Positions 1 through 9,723 of a DNA stretch of 64,000 bases are shown in pieces. Every line of letters starts with the position of its first letter. The stretch's first letter is position 1. The position numbers and the translations under genes are program-made. Source of the DNA: Proales similis. Its lineage: Eukaryota > Rotifera > Eurotatoria > Ploima > Proalidae. The notes under the pieces were generated by a model. It did not search any database and was not told where the DNA came from. It worked only from the letters and a program-made list of their open reading frames with translations. The DNA lies in the NCBI GenBank assembly GCA_019059635.1, contig JAGVRJ010000004.1, forward strand, positions 1,240,001 to 1,304,000. The letters are read 5' to 3'.

Positions 1-2409
1 GATTATCTGTTCAAAACGAACAAAGAACTGCAGCACACGTGAGTGCGAGAATTAAATCTTTTCTTTGCAAATCCTTGACTTTTACCCTGTGCTTTGATGT
101 CGGCGAATAGTTCATCGCTGAAATTCTACATTAAAGACCTGTCAGCTCATTTGGATCGATTTGACTCGTGGGCAGCCGTTGCGCTCACTTACAGCTCGAA
201 CGTTTTGTACAAATATATGGAAGAGGTTTGTGACGAGCGATTTGTTTCAATCTCGATAAGACGCATTCAGAGAGTTTTGCCGCAGGGCATTGAGCTCAGC
301 ACTCATGAGAGTTACGAGGAGTTCATGCGCGAGGTCAACTGCTCTATAAATCTATTCAAACAAGCGCTCAAATATCTTCGTGGTGATGATCAGAAAATTC
401 TTGTCGAGTACGCCTTGTTCGTCTACCAGGCTCACTCGTATTGTTCTCGTCAACTCAAAAATGTGAGTTGAGTCTAAGCGCTTTGTTAAGTCAACTATTA
501 TTCAGTTTCTTCAAGGACAAGCTTCTCAAGAACCTGAGAGAAGATCGAACACGAGCAACGCTGCAAGAAAAGAGAGCGAGCCTGCTAGAGCAAGCACTGC
601 AAGCGTATGAGAACTTGTGCAGGCCAACTAACGGCGGGATTTCGCCAACTGCCAACGCAGAGCAAGAGAGGGCTGAGTCCGGCTCAAGCCCATCGGACGA
701 GAGCCAAAGTCAAACTCGTGGCATCAACAACGACACTGAACTCGACCATCCAGAAGAATGGCTGCAAAACTACATGCTGGGCAAAATTCGAGAGAAAAGC
801 CGCCCGCTGGACTTGATGAAATGTCTCCAATATTATAAACAGGTGAGAACGGGAGTTACGCGAGCAAATTCACTAAACGCTCAACTCACTCGATTCGTTG
901 CTAGTCGTGTAAAAAGCTCGAAGATGGCGTGGGAACCTACTACAAACGAATAAACAACAACACAAAGCATTACAACGTCGAAATGACCGAGGTATGTGTG
1001 GACAAGTTGAGACAGTTCAAACCGAGCTCGGCCTAAACCTGGCTGCTAAGGTGCTTTATCGAATCTACGCCGCCGTGCTCAAAAATATCGATCAAATAGT
1101 CGATGATCTGCCGCTGCTGGCTCAGCTACAGCACTTCCTGGGCGGTATGACCAGTATGAAGTTTGTGCGCGCACACAAGGATCTTAATTTGGAAGAGACT
1201 CGCCACTTGCTGGAGAATGCCGTCTTCCCTCACAGCCAGCTGCTCTCTTCTTCTCCGAACCAGGGTAGGTCCCGACCCAGTCTGGACTTCTCCCAACAGT
1301 CCAATATTCCGTAAATGTCCATTTTAGACGTTTTGCAAAACTGTATGGTGGTCTGTGTGGCCGGCCTCAATCAAATATTGAGACGATTTCCGCAACATTA
1401 TCGCTCCTTGTATCGACTGGCCTATTTCTACGCCAAATGCTTCAACTTTCGAGTGAGTGTCGGCATCTTTTAGCTTCAAACTTTTCATTCATAATGAACG
1501 ACTTTAAGCGGTTCGAGTTTGCTAAAGCTCTCATATTTCACAATCCGGCCTGGTCCAATCTGGCCTTCATGCCCTGTCAAGGCTTGTTCAACGAACGTTC
1601 AAAGGACAACTTCTTCAAAGTAAATAGGCCTCATGCTGATGCTGATTCAAGCTCTTGAGATCTTCTCGGTCAATTAGGGAATCTGGCGAATTTCAAAAGA
1701 CAGTGATCTCGAGCGATCGGGCAGTTTTGCTCAGCATTTGTTCACAATCTGCAATTTTGCCACCACTGTGCTCCACTCTGTGGACGATCAGACAAATCTG
1801 ATTGAAATGGCCAAAGTATTCTTTCAGACGCCGGAGCCTGAGAAAAAGTACATTGGCAGCGATAGTCAGCGAATTTACCTCGCCAAAGTCTGCCTTAAAC
1901 GCTCGCTACGAGTGCTCGAGGTCAGTTATTTTTAAATCCGTCAGGCTCATTGAACTTTTCTAATCGGCTCGTAGAAAATCTCAATTTCCAAACTAAAAGC
2001 CTCGTTCATTGACTTGAACGAGTTCAACGAGTATCAGAACGGCCTGAAGCCGCTGCTTCTGGACGCCTACGAAATATACAAAATGGCGGCTAAAAATTAC
2101 GAGTCCTTGAAAAAGGACAGCGAATCGCTTTTGTTCAAACTTTACGTTCAGTTCAATCCGGTTGTTCTCATGCAGGTATTTATCAACGCTTGTTCGGACC
2201 GATTCTTAAAGCAGTTCGAATTTTCAAACACCGTTTTGCTGTCGTTTTAGCAACGCAACATTTCAATCGACGAAGTTGTAAAATTCTGTCAGAGCATAGA
2301 AAAAACAGTGAAAAGTGTGGGCCGACAGAAGAAAGGAAAAAGCTCGATCGGCTCAGTGGCCTGCACAGGAAGTTCAGCCCAGGCCGGTTCCAAACTTCAA
2401 GATCAATGA
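1..2409 (+). CDS. CABIN1: CABIN1 homologue, C-terminal part (5' end outside the window)
   Basis: This is the 3' part of a calcineurin-binding protein cabin-1 family gene, the animal counterpart of yeast Hir3 in the HIRA histone H3.3 chaperone complex, acting in the nucleus. Inferred exons: 1-38, 111-462, 516-842, 905-991, 1027-1264, 1328-1452, 1509-1619, 1678-1920, 1975-2175 and 2251-2409, which give 626 residues. Family recognition rests on the EEWLQNYMLGK block (about 740-790), the GIWRISKDSDLERSGSFAQH block opening the 1678 exon (compare GIWRIP..DIDRPGSFASH in vertebrate CABIN1), and helical repeat-like text throughout. The intron at 992-1026 would be only 35 nt. It is required to keep frame, since reading through meets a stop. 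The window begins inside an exon, so the start is not visible. The stop TGA is at 2407-2409. The family call is from memory, not a search. Confidence 0.72.
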
Positions 2410-2647
2410 ATCTTCATTTGAGTCAAATGATTTTCAATGAAAAGCGCCGAAAGACATTCTGAAATCTCCAAATTTCGAATTAATCAAAACTACTCGCTCA
2501 AATCGAGCGAACCTTTTGTAGACCCGGCTCACTTATCTTTATTGTCAAGGCATAGAAACCTTGAGCATGTTCATTAAATCTTTCATTGTTTTTTTTTTAC
2601 TTTCAAGTCATTCGGTGCTTTGTTTTCATTTAGATCGAAAGGCAAAA

Positions 2648-3196
2648 ATGATCAGTCTGATTGTGTTATTTGCCAGTCTGTTGTCATTTTCAGCTGCTAC
2701 TCAGTATGCAAATCCGCGATTTCCTTTCGACGTACCACTCGACTATCGGATAAGTACAACTACTCCAAAGTCATTTGACCTTGGCGATCCAGACGCCTTT
2801 TGGCTGGGTAAGACATTGCTTCACCGGCTGGATTCCGAATATTGGCCACTAATGCATTTTATTCGTTCAAAAAAAGGCTTCTTCCCGATCTGGGGCGCGA
2901 TTCTTGTCTGCATGACCGGATTTTGTCTCGGAGTGGCCATGCTCGGAGTCGTTTGTTGGTTGGCCGGGCTGAGCAACCCATGGACCAGAAGAGAAAAGCA
3001 AAAGCAGAAGCCGATCATGTTCGAGATGGCCGAAGATCCTGCCGAAATTTACTATGACGAAGTGTCCATGAGAATGATCGAGCAATTCGAGCCGAGATCT
3101 TCGGACGTCTTCTCGGGCTCTCGATTCACAAGCGAATATGAATATGTCGCTGATACAAAGCTGAAAAAGAAGCTGTTCATGCGTGACCATCTTTAA
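2648..3196 (+). CDS. Orphan single-pass membrane protein
   Basis: This single-exon ORF gives 182 aa from the ATG at 2648. I chose that start because a clean hydrophobic signal peptide (MISLIVLFASLLSFSAATQ) follows it; an in-frame extension upstream begins at a non-ATG codon. The protein has an extracellular stretch with a PRFPFDVPLDYRISTTTP segment, one strong transmembrane helix at about residues 80-105 (rich in Gly, Cys and Val), a basic stop-transfer run (TRREKQKQK), and an acidic, tyrosine-containing cytoplasmic tail ending in a basic cluster. A type I topology is inferred. I do not recognise a family and propose no function. It lies between the CABIN1-like and Nudix genes on the same strand, with about 240 bp upstream and 200 bp downstream. 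Confidence 0.55.
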   Translation: MISLIVLFASLLSFSAATQYANPRFPFDVPLDYRISTTTPKSFDLGDPDAFWLGKTLLHRLDSEYWPLMHFIRSKKGFFPIWGAILVCMTGFCLGVAMLGVVCWLAGLSNPWTRREKQKQKPIMFEMAEDPAEIYYDEVSMRMIEQFEPRSSDVFSGSRFTSEYEYVADTKLKKKLFMRDHL

Positions 3197-3393
3197 TCTC
3201 GAATCTCAATAGTGTTCATACAAGCCATTCCAAATCAATTGCCTCATTCACTGTTATATAGCAAATCTTACAAATTCCTTCTTTTCTTTTTTAGTCAAAT
3301 TTTGAACAAAAAATAATTTTTTGAATTTGACACAATTGTTGCTTTCCAGCATCGGAGGACGAGGAATCAGATCCTCGTTGCTGAAATCTGTGA

Positions 3394-4236
3394 ATGAACA
3401 ATAAAATTAAGTCGAGCTGCTGTGTAAACATTTCTAGAAGGATGCTTATCAGATCGCTCGCTTCAGTTAGACGCGGGCCAGTGATAGTTGGACAGCATCA
3501 TGCTCGTCATTACGTGAACCCTTTCAATCATAACGAAATATCTGATCTTAAGGAAACCTTTATGCGCATCGACCGGCCCGATTTTTACCAGAGGAGGCTC
3601 TCCAATCATAAAATGTATTCAAAGGCGACCCGAGCTTCAGTGCTAGTGCCAATCAGCATTCAGACGACCAGTCGAACGCACAAGACCTACTTTACGCTGT
3701 CGAAGCGAACGGCGGCGATGAGATCGCACTCGGGCGAGGTTTGCTTCATCGGCGGTAAGCAAGATCGCGAGGACAGAGACGAGATATGCACAGCCCTGCG
3801 AGAGGCCAAAGAGGAGGTGAACATACAACCGAATCAGATCCACGTGCTAGCCCAGGCAAGCCCTGTATTCACTTCTAGCGGCGTTCTGGTCACTCCAGTC
3901 ATATGCTACTTTGACAAGACCGACTTCAAGCCCATCTTGAATCGCGATGAAGTCGACATGGTGTTCGAGCTGCCCACTGATCGTTTTCTATTCAACGAGC
4001 GATACGAATCGCGTCAAGTTAGCAGAGGCAAATCCAATTATTTCATACACGGCTTCGAGGACGAAGTAAACGGCCAGTTGATAAAGACTTGGGGACTGAC
4101 CGCGCTCTTGTGTATTTACGTCAGCTCGGTGCTTCACTCACGCTTGCCTCAGTTTCCTGTCGATCCGGACATACCGCTAACAGAGCAGAACCTCTACAGC
4201 TACCTTGAGCACTATCTTTTCCATCGATGGAAATGA
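3394..4236 (+). CDS. NUDT8: Mitochondrial-type Nudix CoA diphosphatase (NUDT8-like)
   Basis: The gene is a single exon encoding 280 aa. The central domain carries the CoA-pyrophosphatase version of the Nudix signature: an upstream MRSHSGEVCFIGGKQD element (UPF0035-like, about residues 109-124), followed by TALREAKEEV (about 133-142) with the catalytic REx2EE glutamates. Proteins with this pair of motifs hydrolyse CoA or acyl-CoA to phosphopantetheine and 3',5'-ADP. The N-terminus after the second Met (codon at 3442, MLIRSLASVRRGPVIVG) looks like a mitochondrial presequence, so translation may start there instead. NUDT8 fits better than peroxisomal NUDT7 because I see no C-terminal peroxisomal tripeptide (the end is HRWK). 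CoA as substrate is inferred from the family. Confidence 0.8.
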   Translation: MNNKIKSSCCVNISRRMLIRSLASVRRGPVIVGQHHARHYVNPFNHNEISDLKETFMRIDRPDFYQRRLSNHKMYSKATRASVLVPISIQTTSRTHKTYFTLSKRTAAMRSHSGEVCFIGGKQDREDRDEICTALREAKEEVNIQPNQIHVLAQASPVFTSSGVLVTPVICYFDKTDFKPILNRDEVDMVFELPTDRFLFNERYESRQVSRGKSNYFIHGFEDEVNGQLIKTWGLTALLCIYVSSVLHSRLPQFPVDPDIPLTEQNLYSYLEHYLFHRWK

Positions 4237-4582
4237 ATCGAGCCCCGTTGAGTTTTATTTAAATCAAACAGTTCAGTTTAAACTTTAGGCGCTAATTGTG
4301 TCACCAAACGTTTCACGCCAATAAATGAGAATGACGTTTGCCTGCGGTTGCATTTTTCAAGTTGCAGAATAAAAGAGAACCAAAGGCTTAGACGTCAAAG
4401 ACAAACCGATAGACACATGCTGAAAGTATAACGACGACTTGCTAGGCGAGCGCGTGTGAAAATAAATTTTCCCATTTACTCTGTGCTAAATTGAACCCAG
4501 ACGGCACTTGAACCTGATATCAGAGGCATTTCTAAGACTTGTTTAGAAAAAAATTCCGAACGGACTGGCTTGAAGACTCAAG
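4237..4582 (+). other. Intergenic, Nudix gene to KLHDC4
   Basis: About 345 bp between a stop and the next ATG. It includes AATAAA-like signals near 4320 and 4367, suitable for the Nudix transcript. I see no ORF or RNA gene. Confidence 0.5.
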
Positions 4583-7500
4583 ATGGGCAAGAGCAAGGAC
4601 AAGAAAAAGAAGGGCAAAGGAATGGAAAAGACATTGGCGAAAACCGAGAAAAAGGCACAAAAACAGCTTAGAAAAGAACTTGACGAAATTGGCGAGGTGA
4701 ATCCAACAGCCGGACGCTTGAGCATCAAAGTTGACTAACGAGTTCGGGCTCTTTAAGGAAGATATTGAGTCGATACTGGCCGAAATTGCAGCCAAAGAAA
4801 AAGAGCTCAGTCAAGCGAGAGAAGAGGTGCTACCGGTGGGCAAGTTCCCCTCCAGAAGGTTGGAGAACTAATGTTCCATCATTTGAAACGAGGGACCTTT
4901 ATATTTGATTTGATTGGGTAAAGAGGAGGCGCCACTTTCTCCCTGCTCCCGGAACGTGATGAGTTGATAATGTTTGGTGGCGAGTTTTACGATGGAAAAA
5001 AGGTCTTTTAGATAATAACAGACACCAGCTTCAATTATTTACATTTGCTTGATGGCCAGGTTCAAATGTTCAACGATTTGTTTGTCTACAGCATAAAGAA
5101 GAATCAATGGACTCTGATCAAAGCGCCCAATCCTCCACCGCCTCGCACTTTTCATCAGGCAGTGGTGTTCTCGCGCAACGGAGGCGAGCTCTGGATTTTC
5201 GGTATTTATTAAATTGATGGAAGGCAGCCTCGTTTGTAAACCACCGATCAATAATAGGCGGCGAATTTTCATCTCCGTCACAATCACAGTTCTACCATTA
5301 CAACGATCTCTGGGTGTTTTATTTCCAGACAAAGCAGTGGAAAAAAATCAAGTAAAATGATCGTCTGAGTTGTTGTAACAATCAGACTGAGATGAAAAAT
5401 TGAAAAAAAAATTAAGCGCCATTAACGCACCTTCACCTCGATCTGGACATAGAATGGCTGCTTTGAAGAAGCACATACTCCTGTTCGGTGGCTACTATGA
5501 CAATCTCATATCAATTCACTCGCTGCTTGTAGCCGCTTGTCCGATCGCGTCTACACAACCTGGAGCAGAAGCGTAATATTATAGAGCAAGATGCATTGGA
5601 GAACATAGTTGTAGGATGATTGGCTAACGATCGGTCCATTAGCAGTAGCGCCGGTAGCACTAGTCGGGGTTCGAAATTCACATGTGAAACAATATCTATA
5701 ATGCTCGTCTTCTGCAATCCAATACGGGAAAATGGCGAATTTTGCGTCTCCGTCGTATAAAACAAAAAGCCTTCTAGCGAATATAAAAGGAACATGCTCG
5801 GAAACAATTTCGACCTGGCAAAATGTCGACAAACATTTTTAAATTGACGATTGTGATTCTCACACAAATTTGTTTAATCAAATCGGAATATCTTGAATGT
5901 GAAAAGAACAACTGCATACTGAAAACATGGAACCCGAACAAAAGACACGTTATCAATTACTCTTCGACGGGAGAAATATTACTTGAAATCGAATCGCTTA
6001 CCCGACAGCCACTAACAACAAGATTTGAGCTAGATACTCCAAACTGTAATGTCAGTTCCCTAAAGCTGATGAATTTTGCTTCAATTGATTTAAGATTCGA
6101 TTTGACCAAGTTCATGAGCAGAGTTCTAAATGTTGACCTTATGTTTTCTAATTTCAAGTTTACTAATTATATGGAAGACGAGACCCATTTCTTTTCGAAT
6201 ATTCATACCGTCAACCAATGGATGAACACGGAACTGAGTAATCAAATGGACCCAAGAGTCTTTAAAAATGCGGCTATAAAAGAAATTAATTTTATGAGAA
6301 TGAGCGACACTTTAATCAAAAGAAATGTGATTTCATTCAAAAATGTAAGCATCACAGAACTCAATTCGTCGATCAGCACTGTCTACATGGAATGTTTTAA
6401 TGTTAAAATAGACAATCGAATTCTCCATCCCCAAGTATTCGAAAAACTGACTCGTATAACATTCGGATCATTTACAAAGAGAATTGAGCCGGACACTTTT
6501 TCTCGTTTTGCATTGCTCCAAGATGTTTTGTTCGCAGTATTTTCACTCAAATACTTATTTCATGAGGACTCTGCATGGCTGCGCAGCCTCAACTCAAACG
6601 TGAGCGTCAACTACAGCGCTCCGCGCGACGAGGTCATGCGGCAAAAGGCTCTCCTGCTCGAGCTGAGGACAACGCACTTTTTCAATCGACCCAATCTCAA
6701 GAACAACGCCTATGACTTTCCGGACGAGGACTTTTGCCTCTTTCGCCACTTTCCCTTCGAGCAGTACGTGTTCCCGGTTCTGCACGTGAGCACCTGCTCG
6801 TGCACCCGCGCCTGGCTCACTCGCTTCTTTTTCTTCTTTGAGCTGGACAGCCATATGCTGTGCTGGAATGACCGCTTCTGTGATTTCGACCGCATGCTCG
6901 CCCGGTGCGACCAGCCTGGCAAGATTCAAAACTGGAGCATGCCGATCGACATTTACTACGTCGACGACCAGTACTGGCACTTCAGGACAGCCAACTTTGT
7001 CCTCTCCATGTGGGTCACGCCTGCGGTGTCACTGGTCGGCCTAGTGGCCAATCTGCTCAGCGTGGCCACTCTGCGCAACTCCAACTTCCGCAAGAACATG
7101 AAGCAGCGCATGTTCGACCAGATGCTCGCCAACTCGGTGATCGACGCCACCGTGTGCTTGATCGGCGCCCTGGGCCCGCTCTCGCTCTGCATCGACGTGA
7201 ACAGCAACTTCTGCATGCTGGCCGTTGTGTCCAGCAAGCCGCTGCGCATCTTCTTCATCGTTCTCAACCAGTACGTGTCGGGCGTGCTGCGCACCTGGTC
7301 CAACTGTGTGCACATCATGCTCTCGCTCGACCGGTTCAACCTGTCGACGGACTCGAACCACAAGCTGCTGGCCAAGTTCGCCGAGATCAAGCAGCATAAG
7401 CTTCTGCTCGCCTCACTTGGCTACTCCATGATTATCAATATTATAAAGCTTTTTCAATTCGATTTTGATATTATTTCTGCATATGTCAGGTTCCCGTTGT

Positions 7501-9594
7501 TGAATCCCGTATTTTTCAATTTTTTCAAAGCTCAAGCTTACCTTAATTTGCTGGTGTTCTTATCCAACAGTTTTGCTCTCGTCTTGTGTCAGCTTATTGT
7601 CGACATTGTTCTATTCTTTTTTATGAAACGAGCCCTTAAGGCCAAGAAAATGTCCATGATAGCCACAACAGTCTCTGCGCCTCAAATAGCCAAAACAGAG
7701 CACAGCAAAGATCGCATCAAGAAAATGGTCATCATCAACGGTTTTTTAATTTTCTTCCTCCATCTGCCCGAGCTCTTGGTTTCAATACATTTATCGAGCC
7801 TTTTTGGACATTTCGGTGAAATCATTTCGGCCGACTCGTACGAGAGCGATTACTTCGAGGCGGTCGCTCCTTTTCTTACCGAGGCCAGCAACGTTGTTTA
7901 TCTCGTTTCCTTTATTGTCAATGTACTTTTCTACTTTTTCTTTAACAAGATCTTTCGCAAGTCTTTCAGAGACTTATTGTGCTCAAAATGAGCTTCTTGG
8001 CTATATTCATATACGTAATAAAGTAAATTGGTCACCTGGTCACCTGATTTGAATGACTGCGATCGTAAATGAGTCAGAACTAGTTTAGCTTTGATAACTT
8101 TCTTTCACAACTTCGATGGCGGTCATTAGTTTCATATGTAAGGTTCGATAAGAGGCAGTCGCTTTGAAATTGAAAACATTAGTTTACGTTTGTAAGGAAC
8201 TTTCGCTTCTTCAATGACACATATTTGTTCAACGTGGAGACCGAGCATTGGGAGGAGATGAAATTCTCGAGCAGCTCAGATCCGCCCTCGCCTCGTTCTG
8301 CTTGTCATTTTCTGCCGTGCGCCAAAAACAACACGGTTGTCATGTACGGCGGGTTTACCAAAGAGAAGCTTAAACGCGACAAAGAAAAAGGCATCATCCA
8401 TTCGGACATGTACGTCCTCAGCTCGCAAAGTAATCCAACCTCAGCTTTTTAGATGAAAGATAAATTTTTTTAACGCCCGCGTTAGCAAAGAAGACTGACA
8501 CTGTCGAATGGACCTGGCGCCGTGTTAAACAGAGCGGCAACAGGCCATCAGAGCGAATCAGTTCGTCAATGGCGTTGACAAGCGAGGACTCGGCTGTTTT
8601 ATTTGGCGGCGTCTACGAGAACTCAGTAAGCAGCTTGGGGCCTATCACCGAGCAGAGTCTTATGATTGCAACAATCAGGAAGAAAATGAGGAAGACGAAG
8701 AAGAGGTCGAGAGCAACTTTTTCAACGACCTTTACAGACTTGACTTGATCAATCACAAATGGAGCGAGTTGAATCTTAGGTGAATATTTTCCAACAAAAA
8801 TGACATACGCAATTTGATTGAGGTCAATTTGGAAGAGGAAAGAAAGAGACCAAGTCTAGAGGGAGCCGGAAAGGTGACCAGGACGAAGCGATGGAAACAT
8901 CTGACAGCGAGAACGAGCTTGACGTTGACAAAATGAACATAGGTGAAACGACCGAAATCGACGACGGTGTCTTCAAAGTCACTAGCTCGGCGCCAACCAA
9001 AAGTCCAAAGGAAGCGGCCAGGGAGTCGGATGAGACCGTTATTGTTCAGGATGCACAAACAAGCCGCGTTCTGACACCCCCTGCAAGAAGGAGCGCATAC
9101 TTTCAATTTCACAAAGGCGTTCTTTACGTTTACGGCGGACGTTACGATGACATTGAGGACAACGAGATCACTTTCAATGACATGTACTCTTTGAATTTAA
9201 AGAAGCTCGACGAGTGGAAGCTCTTACAAGACGACGCCGATTCCCGAGCGCGCCTCGCTCAAGGTAAATGCACTCAAGAACGCTTTTAAACGGATTGGAC
9301 GCAATTATTGAAATGCGCATGTTATAATCAAATCAAGATGAGGCTTGGGACAGGCAATCGGAAGGAGACGAGGACGAGGAGGAGGAGAGCGATGATTCTG
9401 AAATGGAAATAGACGCTCCTGAGCTGAAGAACAATGAGTCTCTCCAGGCCTACTACGAAAGAACAGAAGAATTCTGGCTGCAGGAGGCTGCATCGGAATT
9501 CCCGGATGAAAGCTCCAAGCGGTTGATTAAGAAGATGGCATTCGAGTTGTGTAGCTTGTCTTATGAGAATCTTAAGCCCACTGAGCAGAAATAA
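4583..9594 (+). CDS. KLHDC4: Kelch-domain protein KLHDC4, interrupted by a long gap holding a receptor gene
   Basis: The N-terminus MGKSKDKKKKGKGMEKT and kelch blades (MFGGEFYDGKK, YNDLWVFYFQTKQW, ILLFGGYYDN, VVMYGGFTKEKLKRD, AVLFGGV, FFNDLYRLDL, LYVYGGRYDD) match KLHDC4 in order, with an acidic C-terminal tail. Exons: 4583-4696, 4758-4858, 4924-5002, 5060-5201, 5258-5351, 5417-about 5548, then 8197-8429, 8486-8625, 8679-8779, 8836-9263 and 9338-9594 (about 606 aa). Every intron is 46-74 nt except the gap from about 5549 to 8196, which contains a complete 7TM receptor gene on the same strand. The donor there is weak: GTCTAC at 5549 fits the phase of the 8196 acceptor, and GTAGCC at 5529 with an acceptor ending at 8182 is also in frame. 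If neither is used, reading-through ends at TAA 5574 and the gene is truncated in blade 4. A polyadenylation signal overlaps the stop. Confidence 0.8.
5782..5789 (+). promoter_or_regulatory. TATA box of receptor gene 1
   Basis: TATAAAAG lies 34 bp before the ATG at 5823, implying a very short 5' UTR. A second TATAAAA occurs at about 5756. This suggests the nested receptor has its own promoter and is not read from the KLHDC4 transcript. Confidence 0.6.
5823..7991 (+). CDS. Rhodopsin-like 7TM receptor with large ectodomain, copy 1
   Basis: Intronless, 722 aa. A signal peptide (about residues 1-21) is followed by a roughly 365-residue extracellular region with many N-glycosylation sites and a leucine-rich-repeat-like rhythm, then a Cys-rich block ending before TM1. 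Seven hydrophobic helices follow at about 391-416, 431-455, 475-500, 525-545, 565-603, 632-658 and 682-708. TM3 ends in SLDRF in place of the class A DRY motif, and the tail after TM7 (FNKIFRKSFRDLL) looks like helix 8. Residues 241-535 (6543-7426) are almost identical in DNA to the copy at 9724-11949, whereas both ends are strongly diverged. The gene sits inside KLHDC4, with its own TATA box and an AATAAA at 8017. Ligand and named subfamily are unknown. A chemosensory or peptide receptor role is only a guess. Confidence 0.8.
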   Translation: MSTNIFKLTIVILTQICLIKSEYLECEKNNCILKTWNPNKRHVINYSSTGEILLEIESLTRQPLTTRFELDTPNCNVSSLKLMNFASIDLRFDLTKFMSRVLNVDLMFSNFKFTNYMEDETHFFSNIHTVNQWMNTELSNQMDPRVFKNAAIKEINFMRMSDTLIKRNVISFKNVSITELNSSISTVYMECFNVKIDNRILHPQVFEKLTRITFGSFTKRIEPDTFSRFALLQDVLFAVFSLKYLFHEDSAWLRSLNSNVSVNYSAPRDEVMRQKALLLELRTTHFFNRPNLKNNAYDFPDEDFCLFRHFPFEQYVFPVLHVSTCSCTRAWLTRFFFFFELDSHMLCWNDRFCDFDRMLARCDQPGKIQNWSMPIDIYYVDDQYWHFRTANFVLSMWVTPAVSLVGLVANLLSVATLRNSNFRKNMKQRMFDQMLANSVIDATVCLIGALGPLSLCIDVNSNFCMLAVVSSKPLRIFFIVLNQYVSGVLRTWSNCVHIMLSLDRFNLSTDSNHKLLAKFAEIKQHKLLLASLGYSMIINIIKLFQFDFDIISAYVRFPLLNPVFFNFFKAQAYLNLLVFLSNSFALVLCQLIVDIVLFFFMKRALKAKKMSMIATTVSAPQIAKTEHSKDRIKKMVIINGFLIFFLHLPELLVSIHLSSLFGHFGEIISADSYESDYFEAVAPFLTEASNVVYLVSFIVNVLFYFFFNKIFRKSFRDLLCSK
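6543..7426 (+). repeat. Homogenised receptor core, copy 1 of 884 bp
   Basis: This 884-bp block matches 10498-11381 at a constant offset of 3955 with no indels. I noted only about four differences by eye, all in the first 120 bp. It covers the end of the ectodomain through TM4. Similarity at DNA level drops sharply at both ends, and GC content steps up inside the block (a 60-bp line at 7021 is about 60% GC, against about a third at 7441). Confidence 0.9.
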
Positions 9595-9645
9595 AATATA
9601 TTGCATATGAAATCTTGCGTATGAAGGCATTCGGCGACTATTTGG

Positions 9646-9653
9646 TATAAAGG
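9646..9653 (+). promoter_or_regulatory. TATA box of receptor gene 2
   Basis: TATAAAGG lies 78 bp before the ATG at 9724 and about 50 bp after the KLHDC4 stop, so the KLHDC4 3' end and this promoter nearly touch. Confidence 0.55.
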
Positions 9654-9723
9654 ACCTCTGTCGAGAAGAGTCGATTCGCTCTCTTTTAAATTAAATCACA
9701 AGCAAACATTAAAGGTTTTGAAA

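Noticed and set aside
6594..7431. Several long ORFs on both strands inside the receptor cores (also at 10549-11392, 39719-40591 and 42575-43473)
   Set aside because: They are shadows created by the GC-rich codon bias of the real 7TM frame. They are repeated identically only because the core DNA is identical.
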